Assembly (NCBI GenBank): GCA_014237395.1
Contig: JABZFP010000015.1
Coordinates: 99,960-163,959 of the forward strand
Direction: 5' to 3'
DNA: 64,000 nt
From: Desulfobacteraceae bacterium
Lineage (GTDB): Bacteria > Desulfobacterota > Desulfobacteria > Desulfobacterales > UBA5852
Positions 18,067-26,941 of the stretch are shown here, one piece after another; position 1 is the stretch's first letter; each line of letters starts with the position of its first letter. The translations under genes were made by a program, and so were the position numbers. Below the pieces are notes generated by a model. The model saw nothing but the letters and a program-made list of their open reading frames with translations, was not told the DNA's origin and made no database searches.

Positions 18067-18675
18067 ATGCTTGAAACCGAGGTCAAATTTCTGTTGACGG
18101 ATCCGGCCAGCATGCCCCGCCGCCTGCAACAGGCCGGGGCTGTTTCCACGGGCCGCGTCTTTGAGACCAACTATCGCTATGATGATGCCGACGGTCGACT
18201 GCTGGCCGCCCAATGCCTGCTGAGGCTGAGGCGCGATCGCCGCAATCGTTTGACGGTCAAGCAACCGCACCCCGATGGCAGCCACCAGTTCAAGACCCAT
18301 GAGGAATTGGAAATCGACGTATCCGATTTCGATACGGCCAGCCGCATTCTGGCAACCCTCGGATTTCTTCGGGTGCAGATCTATGAAAAACACCGCGAAA
18401 CTTTTGTCCTGGGATCGACCGAGATCTGCCTGGATGAGATGCCGTATGGCCACTTCCTGGAAATCGAGGGCACGCCGGAAACGATCCCCGCCGTGGCCAT
18501 GCGCCTGGGCCTCGTGTGGCAGCGACGCATCCTGGCGAACTATTTACAGATATTTGAAACCATTCGCCACGCTTTAGGATTGCCCTTCACCGACGTGACC
18601 TTTGCCCATTTTAAAAACGTGCAAGCCGATCTGGTGCCGCTGATTCAGGATTTCGAAGCGGAATCGCCACCATGA
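18067..18675 (+). CDS. CYTH-domain protein (class IV adenylate cyclase / triphosphate tunnel family)
   Basis: 202 residues. The CYTH signature E-x-E-x-K is at residues 3-7 (ETEVK). Further acidic/basic strands of the tunnel fold follow: RLRRDRRNRLTVKQP, HEELEIDV, KHRETFVLG and EIEG. The family hydrolyses or cyclises triphosphates with divalent metals (CyaB adenylate cyclase, ThTPase, tripolyphosphatase); which reaction this one does cannot be read. The ATG at 18067 is preferred over one 30 bases earlier because GGAG lies about ten bases before it. Its stop overlaps the next gene by four bases (ATGA). Confidence 0.87.
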   Translation: MLETEVKFLLTDPASMPRRLQQAGAVSTGRVFETNYRYDDADGRLLAAQCLLRLRRDRRNRLTVKQPHPDGSHQFKTHEELEIDVSDFDTASRILATLGFLRVQIYEKHRETFVLGSTEICLDEMPYGHFLEIEGTPETIPAVAMRLGLVWQRRILANYLQIFETIRHALGLPFTDVTFAHFKNVQADLVPLIQDFEAESPP

Positions 18676-19460
18676 CGTCCACCCCCCAACCGGCCTTTTC
18701 CATCCTGACCCTCAACCTCCGGTTCGGTTTGGCCGACGACGGACCCCAGGCCTGGGTACATCGTCGCCCGCTGCTGCGTCAATTCCTGGAAGCCCACGAG
18801 GAGGACTTTATGGTGTTTCAGGAAGCCAACGATTTCCAGATCGATTTTCTGGCCGAATGCCTGCCGGGGTACGCCTTCATCGGAAAACGCCATCCCGCGC
18901 CGCCCGCCTGGCAAAACAACGTCATTTTTTACCGCGCACCATGGAAGCTGGACCAATCGGACCACTTCTATCTCAGCCCCACACCGGATATTCCCAGCCG
19001 CTTTGCGGCAAGCCTCTGGCCGCGGCAGTGCACCCTGGGCCGTTTCAGCGCCGGTCCGCATGAGGTGGTGTGCGCGACGACCCACCTGGACTTCGATGAA
19101 ACCGTCCAGGTCGACAGCGCGAAAATCATCCTGGCGCGCATCGACCGGATGGCGTCCAATCAGCCCGTCATCCTGGCAGGTGATTTCAACTGTACGCCGA
19201 CTTCAAGCTGCCATGCCATTTTTACGCGTCCCGAACATACCAACCGGCCGCCAAGACCGCCATTTCGCAACGTGCTGGAACCGTCCTTTCCCGGAACTTT
19301 TCACGGCTTCAAGGGGGGTGACGGCAGCCGCTGCATCGACTGGATTCTTTACCGGGGTGCGATCGCTCTGCACCACGTCGGCGTGATCCCCTTTCAGACC
19401 GGCGCCTGCTATCCATCGGATCATTATCCGGTGGCAGCGGATTTTTTCTGGAAAAGTTGA
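18672..19460 (+). CDS. Endonuclease/exonuclease/phosphatase-family protein
   Basis: 262 residues, no signal peptide. It keeps the family's active-site landmarks: LTLNLRFG (N-terminal strand with Asn), FQEAN (metal Glu), THLDF (His), GDFNCTP (Asp/Asn pair) and SDHYPV near the C-terminus (Asp-His). Cytoplasmic metal-dependent phosphodiester or phosphomonoester hydrolase; substrate unknown. Translation is coupled to the CYTH gene through ATGA, suggesting linked work on nucleotides or inorganic phosphate (inference). Confidence 0.88.
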   Translation: MTSTPQPAFSILTLNLRFGLADDGPQAWVHRRPLLRQFLEAHEEDFMVFQEANDFQIDFLAECLPGYAFIGKRHPAPPAWQNNVIFYRAPWKLDQSDHFYLSPTPDIPSRFAASLWPRQCTLGRFSAGPHEVVCATTHLDFDETVQVDSAKIILARIDRMASNQPVILAGDFNCTPTSSCHAIFTRPEHTNRPPRPPFRNVLEPSFPGTFHGFKGGDGSRCIDWILYRGAIALHHVGVIPFQTGACYPSDHYPVAADFFWKS

Positions 19461-19547
19461 CATGCCGCCGATAAGAAGGTGTGTCGGAACGTCGGGGAAA
19501 AGACCGCGGCCGGCGGCGATTGCCGCCTGGCTGTTGCCCTTGAGGGT

Positions 19548-19934
19548 TTAAAGATCAATAACCGGTTTGGCCGGGGCTGACAGCTTTTTTTCAAGGTAAG
19601 CTTCCTGGCGGCCCAATTGGCGGACATCGGCATTGAGACGCCCGCCTTCATGAACCACGAGGCTTCGGCACTGAACACGGCCGTCGCAACGCCCTGTCGG
19701 GAGAACCACAAGCTCCACGCTGGCATGCACATCGCCATCAAAGCGCCCCCCGATGGTCAGTCGTTCGACCCGCATATCCGCGCTGGCGGCCCCCTCTTCG
19801 GCAATCGTCACGGTATTGCCCTTGACTTTGCCACCCACATGGCCACGGATCAGCAGTTCGCCGGAAAATTCGATGGTGCCTTCCACGGAAAAGCCGTCAT
19901 CGACAATCGAAATAAAGGTTTTCTTGCGGGTCAA
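19548..19934 (-). CDS. Bactofilin (polymer-forming cytoskeletal protein)
   Basis: 128 residues. A short polar N-terminus is followed by the right-handed beta-helix repeat of bactofilins (DUF583), visible as short hydrophobic strands separated by glycines (VEGTIEFSGELLIRGHVGG and DGDVHASVELVVLPTGRCDG). Bactofilins polymerise without nucleotides and organise the cell wall or envelope. The ATG overlaps the stop of the upstream membrane protein gene by four bases, so the two are probably made together and may interact. On the plus strand a GC hairpin lies just beyond its end (19512-19527). Confidence 0.92.
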   Translation of the reverse strand: MTRKKTFISIVDDGFSVEGTIEFSGELLIRGHVGGKVKGNTVTIAEEGAASADMRVERLTIGGRFDGDVHASVELVVLPTGRCDGRVQCRSLVVHEGGRLNADVRQLGRQEAYLEKKLSAPAKPVIDL

Positions 19935-20887
19935 GGCTGCGCTCCTGTGGGGTCTTGGGGTTCGGGCTCCGGCAGCTCAAGTCCAAACGGCGCAGCAATC
20001 GTGCCGGTGTCCGCCGAAGGGGGGGCCGGTGCGACCACCGCCGCGGGGACTGTTTCTTTTTCCGGAATAGCCAGCGTCACATCGAAAGGTTTTTCCAACA
20101 GCTGCTTGCCTTCAAGCGTATAGGCATAGACCGCGGCACGAACAAACTGCGTGCCGGGCTCGGCAAACTTCCGTTGCAGGGTCAATGTCATAAACCGCGA
20201 TATGGAGAAACGTCGCCCGCGATTGCCAAGCGGTTGCCCATTCCGCAGCGGTACGGAGGGTAGCGCAAACCGCAGAGGGGACGCCCCTTCATCGGTATGC
20301 AATACCACCACCGCACGCCCGCCGGCTGCTCCCTGCCCCGTGTTCTTGATCACGAATTCTGCTTCGATCGTTTCCGTATCCGCACGATAGGCAAGCTTCA
20401 AGCCCTCCACATCCACCTGGGGCTCCTTTTTCTGCTCGGGCTCGGCTGCCGCCGGTTTTGCGGCAGGCGGGGGAACGGCCGATGACGCGGTTGCTTCCGT
20501 CTCGGGGGCTGTGGGAGGCGGCGCCGCTTCCACCTGGGGTGAAACCGATGCCACACGGGCCTCGGGCACCGTCGTCTTCTCTGCTGTGGCCGCCTGGGCT
20601 TCCATGCGCACCGCACGGGCTTTGAGCAATTCATTCTCTTGCTGAAGGGCGGTGATCTCTTCCTCCAACGTGCCGACCGTTTCGGCGAGCGCCATCTGTT
20701 TGCGCAGCGTTCCGCCGTAGAGAAGGCCCATGACAGCGGCAATCGCCAGCGCGACGACGCTCAGCCCGATGATCGCCCAAAGTTTTTGGCGGAAATGAGG
20801 GATCCGGCGGATCCGCCCCTGTCCGTCGACCAACAGGACTGTCCAGCTTTTTTTATATTTCGAAGCAATCGTCGTTTTTTTCATCAT
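19931..20887 (-). CDS. Single-pass membrane protein with coiled coil and Pro/Ala-rich linker, paired with bactofilin
   Basis: 318 residues. It has a short basic N-terminus, a membrane helix at about 33-55 (LWAIIGLSVVALAIAAVMGL), a coiled coil (about 60-95), a Pro/Ala/Glu-rich spacer (about 100-165), then a folded beta domain (about 170-290). The family is not recognised. Its gene end overlaps the bactofilin start by four bases, so it is a candidate membrane anchor or partner for the bactofilin polymer (inference from coupling). The ATG pair at 20887/20884 was chosen; an upstream GTG lacks a ribosome site, and no strong Shine-Dalgarno is seen for either. Confidence 0.72.
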   Translation of the reverse strand: MMKKTTIASKYKKSWTVLLVDGQGRIRRIPHFRQKLWAIIGLSVVALAIAAVMGLLYGGTLRKQMALAETVGTLEEEITALQQENELLKARAVRMEAQAATAEKTTVPEARVASVSPQVEAAPPPTAPETEATASSAVPPPAAKPAAAEPEQKKEPQVDVEGLKLAYRADTETIEAEFVIKNTGQGAAGGRAVVVLHTDEGASPLRFALPSVPLRNGQPLGNRGRRFSISRFMTLTLQRKFAEPGTQFVRAAVYAYTLEGKQLLEKPFDVTLAIPEKETVPAAVVAPAPPSADTGTIAAPFGLELPEPEPQDPTGAQP

Positions 20888-20949
20888 TCGTTGTTTCGGG
20901 CACCACGTTGCCACTGTTGCCGGTAGGAATTCGGAAGCGAAAAAATGGA

Positions 20950-21768
20950 TCAGGAATTGCGTGAAACATGAATCGGTGACCCGGAGACGATCCCCAAAAC
21001 CATACCGGCATGGCCCTGATTGACCGCAATTTCAAGCGTATCACGGCTGCCAATGGTCGCCAGCAATTCGCCGACCGGAACAGCACTGTACGCGGCCACC
21101 AGCGGAATGGCGGGGCGATTCCCGATCTTGATCATCGAAACTTGTTTCAGATCATCTTCCCGGACGGATGTCAATAGGCCGCGCCCGATATTGGTCACCA
21201 CGTTGCCAAAACGATCAACGGCCACAACGGTTCCCCATAGGGTGCCATCGGCTTCCTGCCGCGCCGCGGGAAACGCCTGGCATGCCAGATCTTCGATGGC
21301 CTTCCGGGGACCTATTTTTTCGGGATCTCCGCCGGAAGCCAGAAAACCCGCCACCGGCGCCATGATATCGCGACCATTGAATGTCGCGCTGATGGTCGGT
21401 GCGAAAAGATCCCGATTCGTCACCCGCCAGGCCGTCTGCAAGATATTCTGTGCGATCAGACCACTTAGCAAACCGTTATCCGGGCAGAGGAATCCACTGG
21501 ATTGGGCTTGGGCGAAGACGATATCGCGATGGCCGCCGACGCCGGGATCCACCACCATGACGTGCAGGGTTCCCTCGGGAAAAAATCGGTATGCGGCGGC
21601 AATCATGGCAGCCGCCTGGCCGATGTCATGCGGCATAATATGGTGACAAAGATCGACCAGCGCGGCATGGGGCGCGTGGCTCAGAATAACCCCCTTCATC
21701 ACTCCGACATATTCGTCCTGATCGCCAAAATCGGTTAAAAGAGAAATGATGGCGGGCGGCGTTTTCAT
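20950..21768 (-). CDS. SAM hydrolase / SAM hydroxide adenosyltransferase (DUF62, fluorinase fold)
   Basis: 272 residues. Motifs include LTDFGDQDEYVGVMKG at the N-terminus, VDPGVGG, PDNGLL, FNGRDIMAPVAG and DRFGNVVTNI. The family cleaves S-adenosylmethionine to adenosine and methionine using an activated water. True chlorinases and fluorinases have the same fold but extra loops not seen here. It starts seven bases after ruvB on the same strand; any link to DNA repair is unproven. Confidence 0.92.
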   Translation of the reverse strand: MKTPPAIISLLTDFGDQDEYVGVMKGVILSHAPHAALVDLCHHIMPHDIGQAAAMIAAAYRFFPEGTLHVMVVDPGVGGHRDIVFAQAQSSGFLCPDNGLLSGLIAQNILQTAWRVTNRDLFAPTISATFNGRDIMAPVAGFLASGGDPEKIGPRKAIEDLACQAFPAARQEADGTLWGTVVAVDRFGNVVTNIGRGLLTSVREDDLKQVSMIKIGNRPAIPLVAAYSAVPVGELLATIGSRDTLEIAVNQGHAGMVLGIVSGSPIHVSRNS

Positions 21769-21775
21769 CCGATCG

Positions 21776-22822
21776 TCATTCGCGGAACAGCCCCTGCTGA
21801 TAGGTCACCCCCAAGTGTTTATAGGCGGCTTCCGACGTTCGGCGCCCCGATGAAGTTCGCATGAGGAAGCCGCGTTTGAGCAGATAAGGCTCCACGACAT
21901 CCACCAGCGTGTCGGATTCCTCCTGGAGCGTTGCCGCCAAGGCCTCGATACCAACCGGACCGCCACGATAATAATCGATGATCGTTTGCAGGTAACGCCG
22001 ATCCAGTTTCGTCAAACCCTGGTCGTCAACCCCCTCGAGCGCCAGGGCGGCCGTTACCGTATCGAAGGTGATCCGCCCCTTGGCCCGGACCTGGCTGAAA
22101 TCCCGCACACGTTTCAGGAGCCGGTTGGCAATCCGGGGCGTCCCTCGACAGCGGCGGGCCAACTCCATGGCCGCATCTGCTTCGATGGGCACATCCAACA
22201 GTGCCGCAGAGCGTTTGGTAATTTTCACGAGATCGTCAAGGGCATAAAAATCCAGACTCCGCATGATGCCGAAACGGTCCCGCAGTGGGGCCGAAAGCAA
22301 CCCGACGCGGGTGGTGGCCCCCACCAGGCAGAACCGGCGCAGGCGATAGCGATGGCTGCGCGCATGAACACCTTTGTCGAAGACAAAATCGATCGCAAAA
22401 TCCTCCATGGCCGGGTAGAGAAGCTCCTCCACCGATTTCGGCGTGCGATGAATTTCATCGATAAATAAAAGATCGCCATCTTCAAGATGCGTCAAAATCC
22501 CGATCAGGTCGCCCCCCTTCTCAAGGGCCGGGCCGGAGGTCACCGTCAGCGTGCCGCCGGTCTCGTTGGCGATGATATGCGCCAGTGTTGTCTTGCCCAG
22601 GCCGGGGGGGCCGTGGAAAAGGACATGGTCCACGGGCTCGTTGCGCATTTTGGCAGCCTCGATGGCAATGCGCAGGGTTTCCACGGCCTGGTTTTGGCCG
22701 ACGTAGTCATCAAGGGTTTCCGGTCGGAGGGAAAGGATGTCGGTTTCCAGGTCCTGAGAAGTTTCCTTCTCGGACAGAATACCCTTGCGCTCCGAAGAAT
22801 AAGACAGGACGTCATCACTCAT
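21776..22822 (-). CDS. ruvB: Holliday junction branch-migration ATPase RuvB
   Basis: 348 residues, standard length. Walker [10 protein letters not shown], Walker [10 protein letters not shown], sensor-1 GATTR, the arginine finger region, and the C-terminal winged helix with [11 protein letters not shown]. Its hexamer pumps DNA through the RuvA-held junction. The start overlaps the ruvA stop by four bases (ATGA), so translation is coupled in ruvC-ruvA-ruvB order. Confidence 0.98.
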   Translation of the reverse strand: MSDDVLSYSSERKGILSEKETSQDLETDILSLRPETLDDYVGQNQAVETLRIAIEAAKMRNEPVDHVLFHGPPGLGKTTLAHIIANETGGTLTVTSGPALEKGGDLIGILTHLEDGDLLFIDEIHRTPKSVEELLYPAMEDFAIDFVFDKGVHARSHRYRLRRFCLVGATTRVGLLSAPLRDRFGIMRSLDFYALDDLVKITKRSAALLDVPIEADAAMELARRCRGTPRIANRLLKRVRDFSQVRAKGRITFDTVTAALALEGVDDQGLTKLDRRYLQTIIDYYRGGPVGIEALAATLQEESDTLVDVVEPYLLKRGFLMRTSSGRRTSEAAYKHLGVTYQQGLFRE

Positions 22823-23436
22823 GCGAATTCTTCACCCCGATAGATTTCGTCAAACAGTTCTTCCGGCGTTGCGATGGCCGGATTGCGATCCATGGCGCCG
22901 GCGATCATCCGTTTGGCGTCGGCGGTTTTATGTCCCAACTGTTTCGTGAGGACATCCAGCACCAGTTGGCCGAGATCACTCATCGGCATCACCGCGGGCA
23001 CCTCACCTTTGCGGATCAACGCGAATTTTTCCATTTTACCGGAGAGGGTTGCCACAATCTTCTGGGCCGTTCGGCTGCCAACGCCGTTTAAGCGCCGTAA
23101 AGCGCCAAGGTCACCGCTCTCAATCGCTCGTGCGATGTCCCGCACCGGTATATTCATGGCCTTGACGGCCTTCATGGGACCGATATCTTCCACGGAAATG
23201 AAATATTGGAAAAATTCCTTTTCCACCTCCATGTTAAAGCCGATGAGAACCGGTTTCGGCTGGCGTTCGGTCTGGTGATAGTAGATGTAAAGCTCCAGTG
23301 ATTCGCCGATTGCCTTGGTTTGGAGGGACTCCATCACCACGGCCGGGAGAAGGACCTCATAGCCCAGCTGATTGGCCAGAATCAGGACCCGCTCTTTTTC
23401 TTTTTTCAGTAATTTGCCTTCGATATACCCGATCAT
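22819..23436 (-). CDS. ruvA: Holliday junction DNA helicase subunit RuvA
   Basis: 205 residues from ATG at 23436, the normal position (MIGYIEGKL). The first ~65 residues form the OB-fold. A helix-hairpin-helix pair follows ([16 protein letters not shown] and [19 protein letters not shown], with the GVG junction loop), then the small RuvB-binding domain at the end. A further upstream reading exists but begins with a non-conserved stretch. It binds four-way junctions and loads RuvB. Confidence 0.96.
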   Translation of the reverse strand: MIGYIEGKLLKKEKERVLILANQLGYEVLLPAVVMESLQTKAIGESLELYIYYHQTERQPKPVLIGFNMEVEKEFFQYFISVEDIGPMKAVKAMNIPVRDIARAIESGDLGALRRLNGVGSRTAQKIVATLSGKMEKFALIRKGEVPAVMPMSDLGQLVLDVLTKQLGHKTADAKRMIAGAMDRNPAIATPEELFDEIYRGEEFA

Positions 23437-23473
23437 GATGTCTTTCGAAAAACCAACGTGCGGATCGCGCCTG

Positions 23474-23950
23474 TCATCCGTTTTGTCGAAAAAGACCGAT
23501 AAGGGCCAGCCCCAGTGCATCAGAAGCGTGAAAGGGGCGGATAGCGTGCTCCAGCTTCAGAGCGTGTCGAACCGCTTTTTCCAGTTGGCTTTTACTGGCG
23601 TTGCCGTTTCCCGTCAAAACCTGTTTGGCCTCCCGTACCGGGATCTCCTTGATGGGTACGTTGATGTGGCACCCCGCCAGGAGGATAACACCGGTAACCT
23701 TGCCGAGCAGAATACCGGATTTGGGGTATTTCTCGAGGGAGAAAACATCTTCGACCACCATCAGGTCCGGCATTTCCTGCCGCAGCACCTCGAGGACTTT
23801 GGTATAAATAATCTCAAGGCGTTTGGATTGTTCCTCTTTTTGGGATGTGGCGATACTGCCGAAAGCGAACCCGTCGATGCGCAAACCGTGTCCGTGGACC
23901 ACACCGATTCCTGTATCGGCAAGGCCGGGATCAATGCCCAGGACTTTCAT
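23474..23950 (-). CDS. ruvC: Holliday junction resolvase RuvC
   Basis: 158 residues from ATG at 23950; an upstream TTG adds two residues without support. Active-site acids are visible: D in GIDPGLADTG (about residue 7), E in VVEDVF (about 68), and D in the C-terminal HASDALGLAL. It cuts junctions held by RuvAB. It lies 40 bases before cpoB and 37 bases after ruvA on one strand with the Tol genes. Confidence 0.97.
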   Translation of the reverse strand: MKVLGIDPGLADTGIGVVHGHGLRIDGFAFGSIATSQKEEQSKRLEIIYTKVLEVLRQEMPDLMVVEDVFSLEKYPKSGILLGKVTGVILLAGCHINVPIKEIPVREAKQVLTGNGNASKSQLEKAVRHALKLEHAIRPFHASDALGLALIGLFRQNG

Positions 23951-23990
23951 TGACAACCAGGCCGCCCACCGTCCATAGGCTGACGGGGCA

Positions 23991-24794
23991 TCATTGTTTG
24001 AGTTTCTGCGCGGCGATTTTAGATTCGGTCGACCGGGGGAAGCGGTCGATCAGGTCCTTAAAAATCAACCGCGCATTTTCATTGTCGCCCAGTTCGGTAA
24101 ACGCCATACCCTGTTTGAGAAGGGCGGCCGGCACTTTATTGCCATTGGGATAATTTTCGATAACCTTCTGGTATTCCAGAATCGCTTTTTCGTACCAGTT
24201 TTCACGATAATAGGTCTCGCCAATCCAGAACTGGGCATTGTCGGCCTGATCGGATTGCGGAAACTTCTTCAAAAGGGTCTCGAAAGCGCCGCGCGCGCCG
24301 CCGTAATCTTCACCATCGAACGCTTTTTTCCCCTGAGCGTAGAGGGCGATGTCTTCAGATTGTTTGCTATTTCCCCTATTGGCCGTCGCGCCTCCGGCTG
24401 CACCTCCAGCCGCGGCCTGGACATCGAGATACTTCTCTACCTTGGCCAGGCGCACGTCGAACGCATCCAGGCGCGCACTCAGATCAGCGACGTGCTGCTG
24501 AAGGCGATGGTCGGTTTCGTCGGTGCGTCCGCCAAGCAGCTGCAACTCCTTTTTGAAGCGCTGGAATTCGGCCCGCATTTCAGCCTTATAGTCGCTGAAC
24601 GACTGGTATTTTTCATCCCGATCGGCACCAAAACTAGAGAGATCCTCCCGCGTGGCGGTATACTTTTTCTCCAGATCGGCATATTTTTTTTCCAAGGTGA
24701 TCGTCCGACTATCCAGGGTTATGACATCTTGTCGTGTCGCACAACCGGCCATCAGGACCATTCCAACCGCTAAGCACAGCAAGGATTTCTTCAT
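23991..24794 (-). CDS. cpoB: Tol-Pal accessory protein CpoB/YbgF (lipoprotein)
   Basis: 267 residues. A lipoprotein signal with lipobox LMAGC is at residues about 13-18. An N-terminal coiled coil (DLEKKYTATREDL and on to about 150) is followed by TPR-like repeats (for example YAQGKKAFDGEDYGGARGAF and DNAQFWIGETYYRENWYEKA). The family trimerises through the coil and coordinates TolA with peptidoglycan synthesis at division. Being a lipoprotein differs from E. coli, where it is a soluble periplasmic protein. The longer upstream reading has no signal and crosses a terminator, so ATG 24794 was taken. Confidence 0.9.
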   Translation of the reverse strand: MKKSLLCLAVGMVLMAGCATRQDVITLDSRTITLEKKYADLEKKYTATREDLSSFGADRDEKYQSFSDYKAEMRAEFQRFKKELQLLGGRTDETDHRLQQHVADLSARLDAFDVRLAKVEKYLDVQAAAGGAAGGATANRGNSKQSEDIALYAQGKKAFDGEDYGGARGAFETLLKKFPQSDQADNAQFWIGETYYRENWYEKAILEYQKVIENYPNGNKVPAALLKQGMAFTELGDNENARLIFKDLIDRFPRSTESKIAAQKLKQ

Positions 24795-24828
24795 GACAGT
24801 TTCCCGGTTTGCAAGGGTTATAGACAAA

Positions 24829-24870
24829 ACAAAAAACCTGCCCGCCGACAGGCAGCGGGCAGGTTTTAGA
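24829..24870 (-). terminator. Stem-loop terminator between pal and cpoB
   Basis: Arms AACCTGCCCGC and GCGGGCAGGTT (24835-24845 and 24855-24865) with a 9-base loop. On the minus strand it is followed by T runs. It lies between pal and cpoB, so it may end the tolQRAB-pal transcript or act as an attenuator that lets part of it run into cpoB-ruvCAB. The arms are symmetric with A/T tails, so it may also work in the other direction. Confidence 0.8.
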
Positions 24871-24939
24871 CTCTGCGGGAACATCGATCGGCAGTAACTT
24901 GGCCACCATGCGTGGCACGGTTCCATTGCCGGGGAAAAA

Positions 24940-25473
24940 CTATTTCAGTTTAAACTGGCCGCGGCGGTTTTTCGCCCAGGCTTCTTCCGTGCTGCGGTTG
25001 TCCAGTGGTCGCTCTTCACCGTAGCTGATCGTTGAAAGGCGCGAAGCGGAAATACCCAGATCCACGAGGTAGGCCTGGGCACTCATGGCGCGACGTTCGC
25101 CAAGGGCGAGGTTGTATTCATTGGTGCCGCGTTCGTCACAATGTCCTTCGATGGTGACCATGACGCCGGGATTCGCATTGAGCCAGGCGGCTTTATTCTT
25201 CAAGGTTGCCTGGGCCATGGCGGACAGCGCCGCACTGTCGAAATCAAAATAAATATGTTCGTTGATGAATTGGTTCATGGCTTGTTCGGCCGCCCGTTTG
25301 GCAGCGTCGGCCTGCAGATCGTCACTGCCGGTGGTTGACCCGGTGTCGGCCGGCGGTGTCGTCTTTTGGGTGGTATCCTGATCCACCGCCGACTGCTGGG
25401 CGCAAGATGTGAATAACATCAGTCCAGGCACCAGTAGCAACAGGGCCAGAACCATCCATAGTTTTCTTTGCAT
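24940..25473 (-). CDS. pal: Peptidoglycan-associated lipoprotein Pal
   Basis: 177 residues from ATG at 25473, with AGGAGG before it. A lipoprotein signal ends at C in LMLFTSC (about residue 24). A Thr/Asp-rich linker leads to the OmpA-type peptidoglycan-binding domain (about 75-177): [30 protein letters not shown] and [10 protein letters not shown], with the conserved Asp/Arg that bind meso-diaminopimelate. Anchored in the outer membrane and pulled by TolB/TolA during division. Confidence 0.96.
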   Translation of the reverse strand: MQRKLWMVLALLLLVPGLMLFTSCAQQSAVDQDTTQKTTPPADTGSTTGSDDLQADAAKRAAEQAMNQFINEHIYFDFDSAALSAMAQATLKNKAAWLNANPGVMVTIEGHCDERGTNEYNLALGERRAMSAQAYLVDLGISASRLSTISYGEERPLDNRSTEEAWAKNRRGQFKLK

Positions 25474-25500
25474 TGTTCCTCCTTTCAACAACCTAACACA

Positions 25501-26847
25501 TTAGTTAAGGTGCTTATTAGGCGACCATTGGGGATTGGTTTGTTCACCCGGAAGCGTCAACAACCGGCGTTGATCGGTTCCAAAAGCCGTCATCACATAG
25601 ATGCGTGAACGCCCCTCGCGGTTAGAACTGAAGACGATCATGCTGCCGTCAGGCGACCAGCAAGGCGATTCATTGTTGCCCGCATCGCGGGTCAACTGAA
25701 CCGGTGGACGACCGCTGAAACCAATGACAAATATATCGTTTCGACTGCCTTCCATGCCGGCGTAAGCCAGCTTGTCTCCCTTGGGGGACCAACTGGGCTG
25801 AGTATTATAGCGTCCTTGGAATGTCAGGCGGTCGACGCGTCCAGAATCGAGATCTTTAACATAAATGTGTGGGTTTCCGGAGCGGTTGGAAACGAAAGCA
25901 AATTTCTTTCCATCCGGAGACCAGGTAGGGGAGACATCGCTTCCCCAACTTTTCGTCAACCTTTTAATAATTTTCCCTTTTCCAGTCAACAGATAAATTT
26001 CCTGATCACCGGTGAAGGACAGTGTTGCCGCCAGGCGCATATCATCGAGAGAAGCCGATGGATTGGCCTGGGGAAGCCAGGCCGGCGTAATGTTCAACCC
26101 CTTGTTGCCGATCTCGTAACCGCGTTTGTGATGCCGATGTTTGATGTAGAGAAAGGGGCGGTTCTTGGGATAGGCCGTATAGGCCAGCCATTGGGCGTCC
26201 GGGGACCAGGCCGGCGACAAGGTAATATTCTTGGTCCGGGTAAACTGCGCCGGGTTGCGTCCATCGAATTCGGCGATGTAGATTTCTTTGTTGCCGGTCC
26301 CTGTCGAGACGAAAGCGATTTCGCTGTTGAAATACCCCTGGTTGCCGGTAAGAAAAAAGACCACCTCGCTGGCGAATTTCCTTACGATCCGTCGCGTGTC
26401 CTTCGGGCTACCGCGATACCGCTTGCCGATGACCGATTGCCCCTTGAAGGTATCAAACAGCCGCAACTCCATTTCGACAGCCTCGTCGGTGCGGCGAACC
26501 CCTCCCGTGATCAGCAGTTCGGCCCCGATTACCGTCCAGTTGCGGTAGTTGATGCTGGCGTCGGTAATCCCGGAGGCGCGCGGGTCCTCCAAGTAGGCCC
26601 CTTTGTCCAAAATATTGAAATACCCTGTAAACTGAAGTGTTTCGGCCATAAGTTGAACCGCCTCATCAGATGTTTCCAGGGCAAGCGCGCCTTCCGATAA
26701 AGGCTTAAATGCAGGGATGGCCAGTGGAATTTTTTTCAAAAACGGATTGATTTCGATGAATTCGTCCACGGCTGATGCGGGTGTGGCCGAAAGCAGCACC
26801 ACCAGCATGAGGAAAGGGGATAAAATTGATCTGCGCACAGATACCAT
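25501..26847 (-). CDS. tolB: Tol-Pal system beta-propeller TolB
   Basis: 448 residues with a signal peptide (cut after about residue 26 in TPASA). The N-terminal domain (about 30-165) binds TolA, and a six-bladed propeller follows. The blades repeat patterns such as SPAWSPDAQWLAYTAYP, SPTWSPDGKKFAFVSNRSG and SPCWSPDGSMIVFSSNREG. It binds Pal in the periplasm. The ATG at 26847 was chosen as start because the signal peptide begins there. Confidence 0.96.
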   Translation of the reverse strand: MVSVRRSILSPFLMLVVLLSATPASAVDEFIEINPFLKKIPLAIPAFKPLSEGALALETSDEAVQLMAETLQFTGYFNILDKGAYLEDPRASGITDASINYRNWTVIGAELLITGGVRRTDEAVEMELRLFDTFKGQSVIGKRYRGSPKDTRRIVRKFASEVVFFLTGNQGYFNSEIAFVSTGTGNKEIYIAEFDGRNPAQFTRTKNITLSPAWSPDAQWLAYTAYPKNRPFLYIKHRHHKRGYEIGNKGLNITPAWLPQANPSASLDDMRLAATLSFTGDQEIYLLTGKGKIIKRLTKSWGSDVSPTWSPDGKKFAFVSNRSGNPHIYVKDLDSGRVDRLTFQGRYNTQPSWSPKGDKLAYAGMEGSRNDIFVIGFSGRPPVQLTRDAGNNESPCWSPDGSMIVFSSNREGRSRIYVMTAFGTDQRRLLTLPGEQTNPQWSPNKHLN

Positions 26848-26941
26848 CAACGTCTCTCTTTCGTTGCATAGAATGGCCGGGCTGCCGGGCAATGGAAACG
26901 ATGGTGCCCCTGCCAAGCAACCGCCATGGAATCGATATTTA

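Noticed and set aside
20901..20914. Upstream GTG for the membrane protein paired with bactofilin
   Set aside because: No Shine-Dalgarno before it and the added residues are not like a natural N-terminus.
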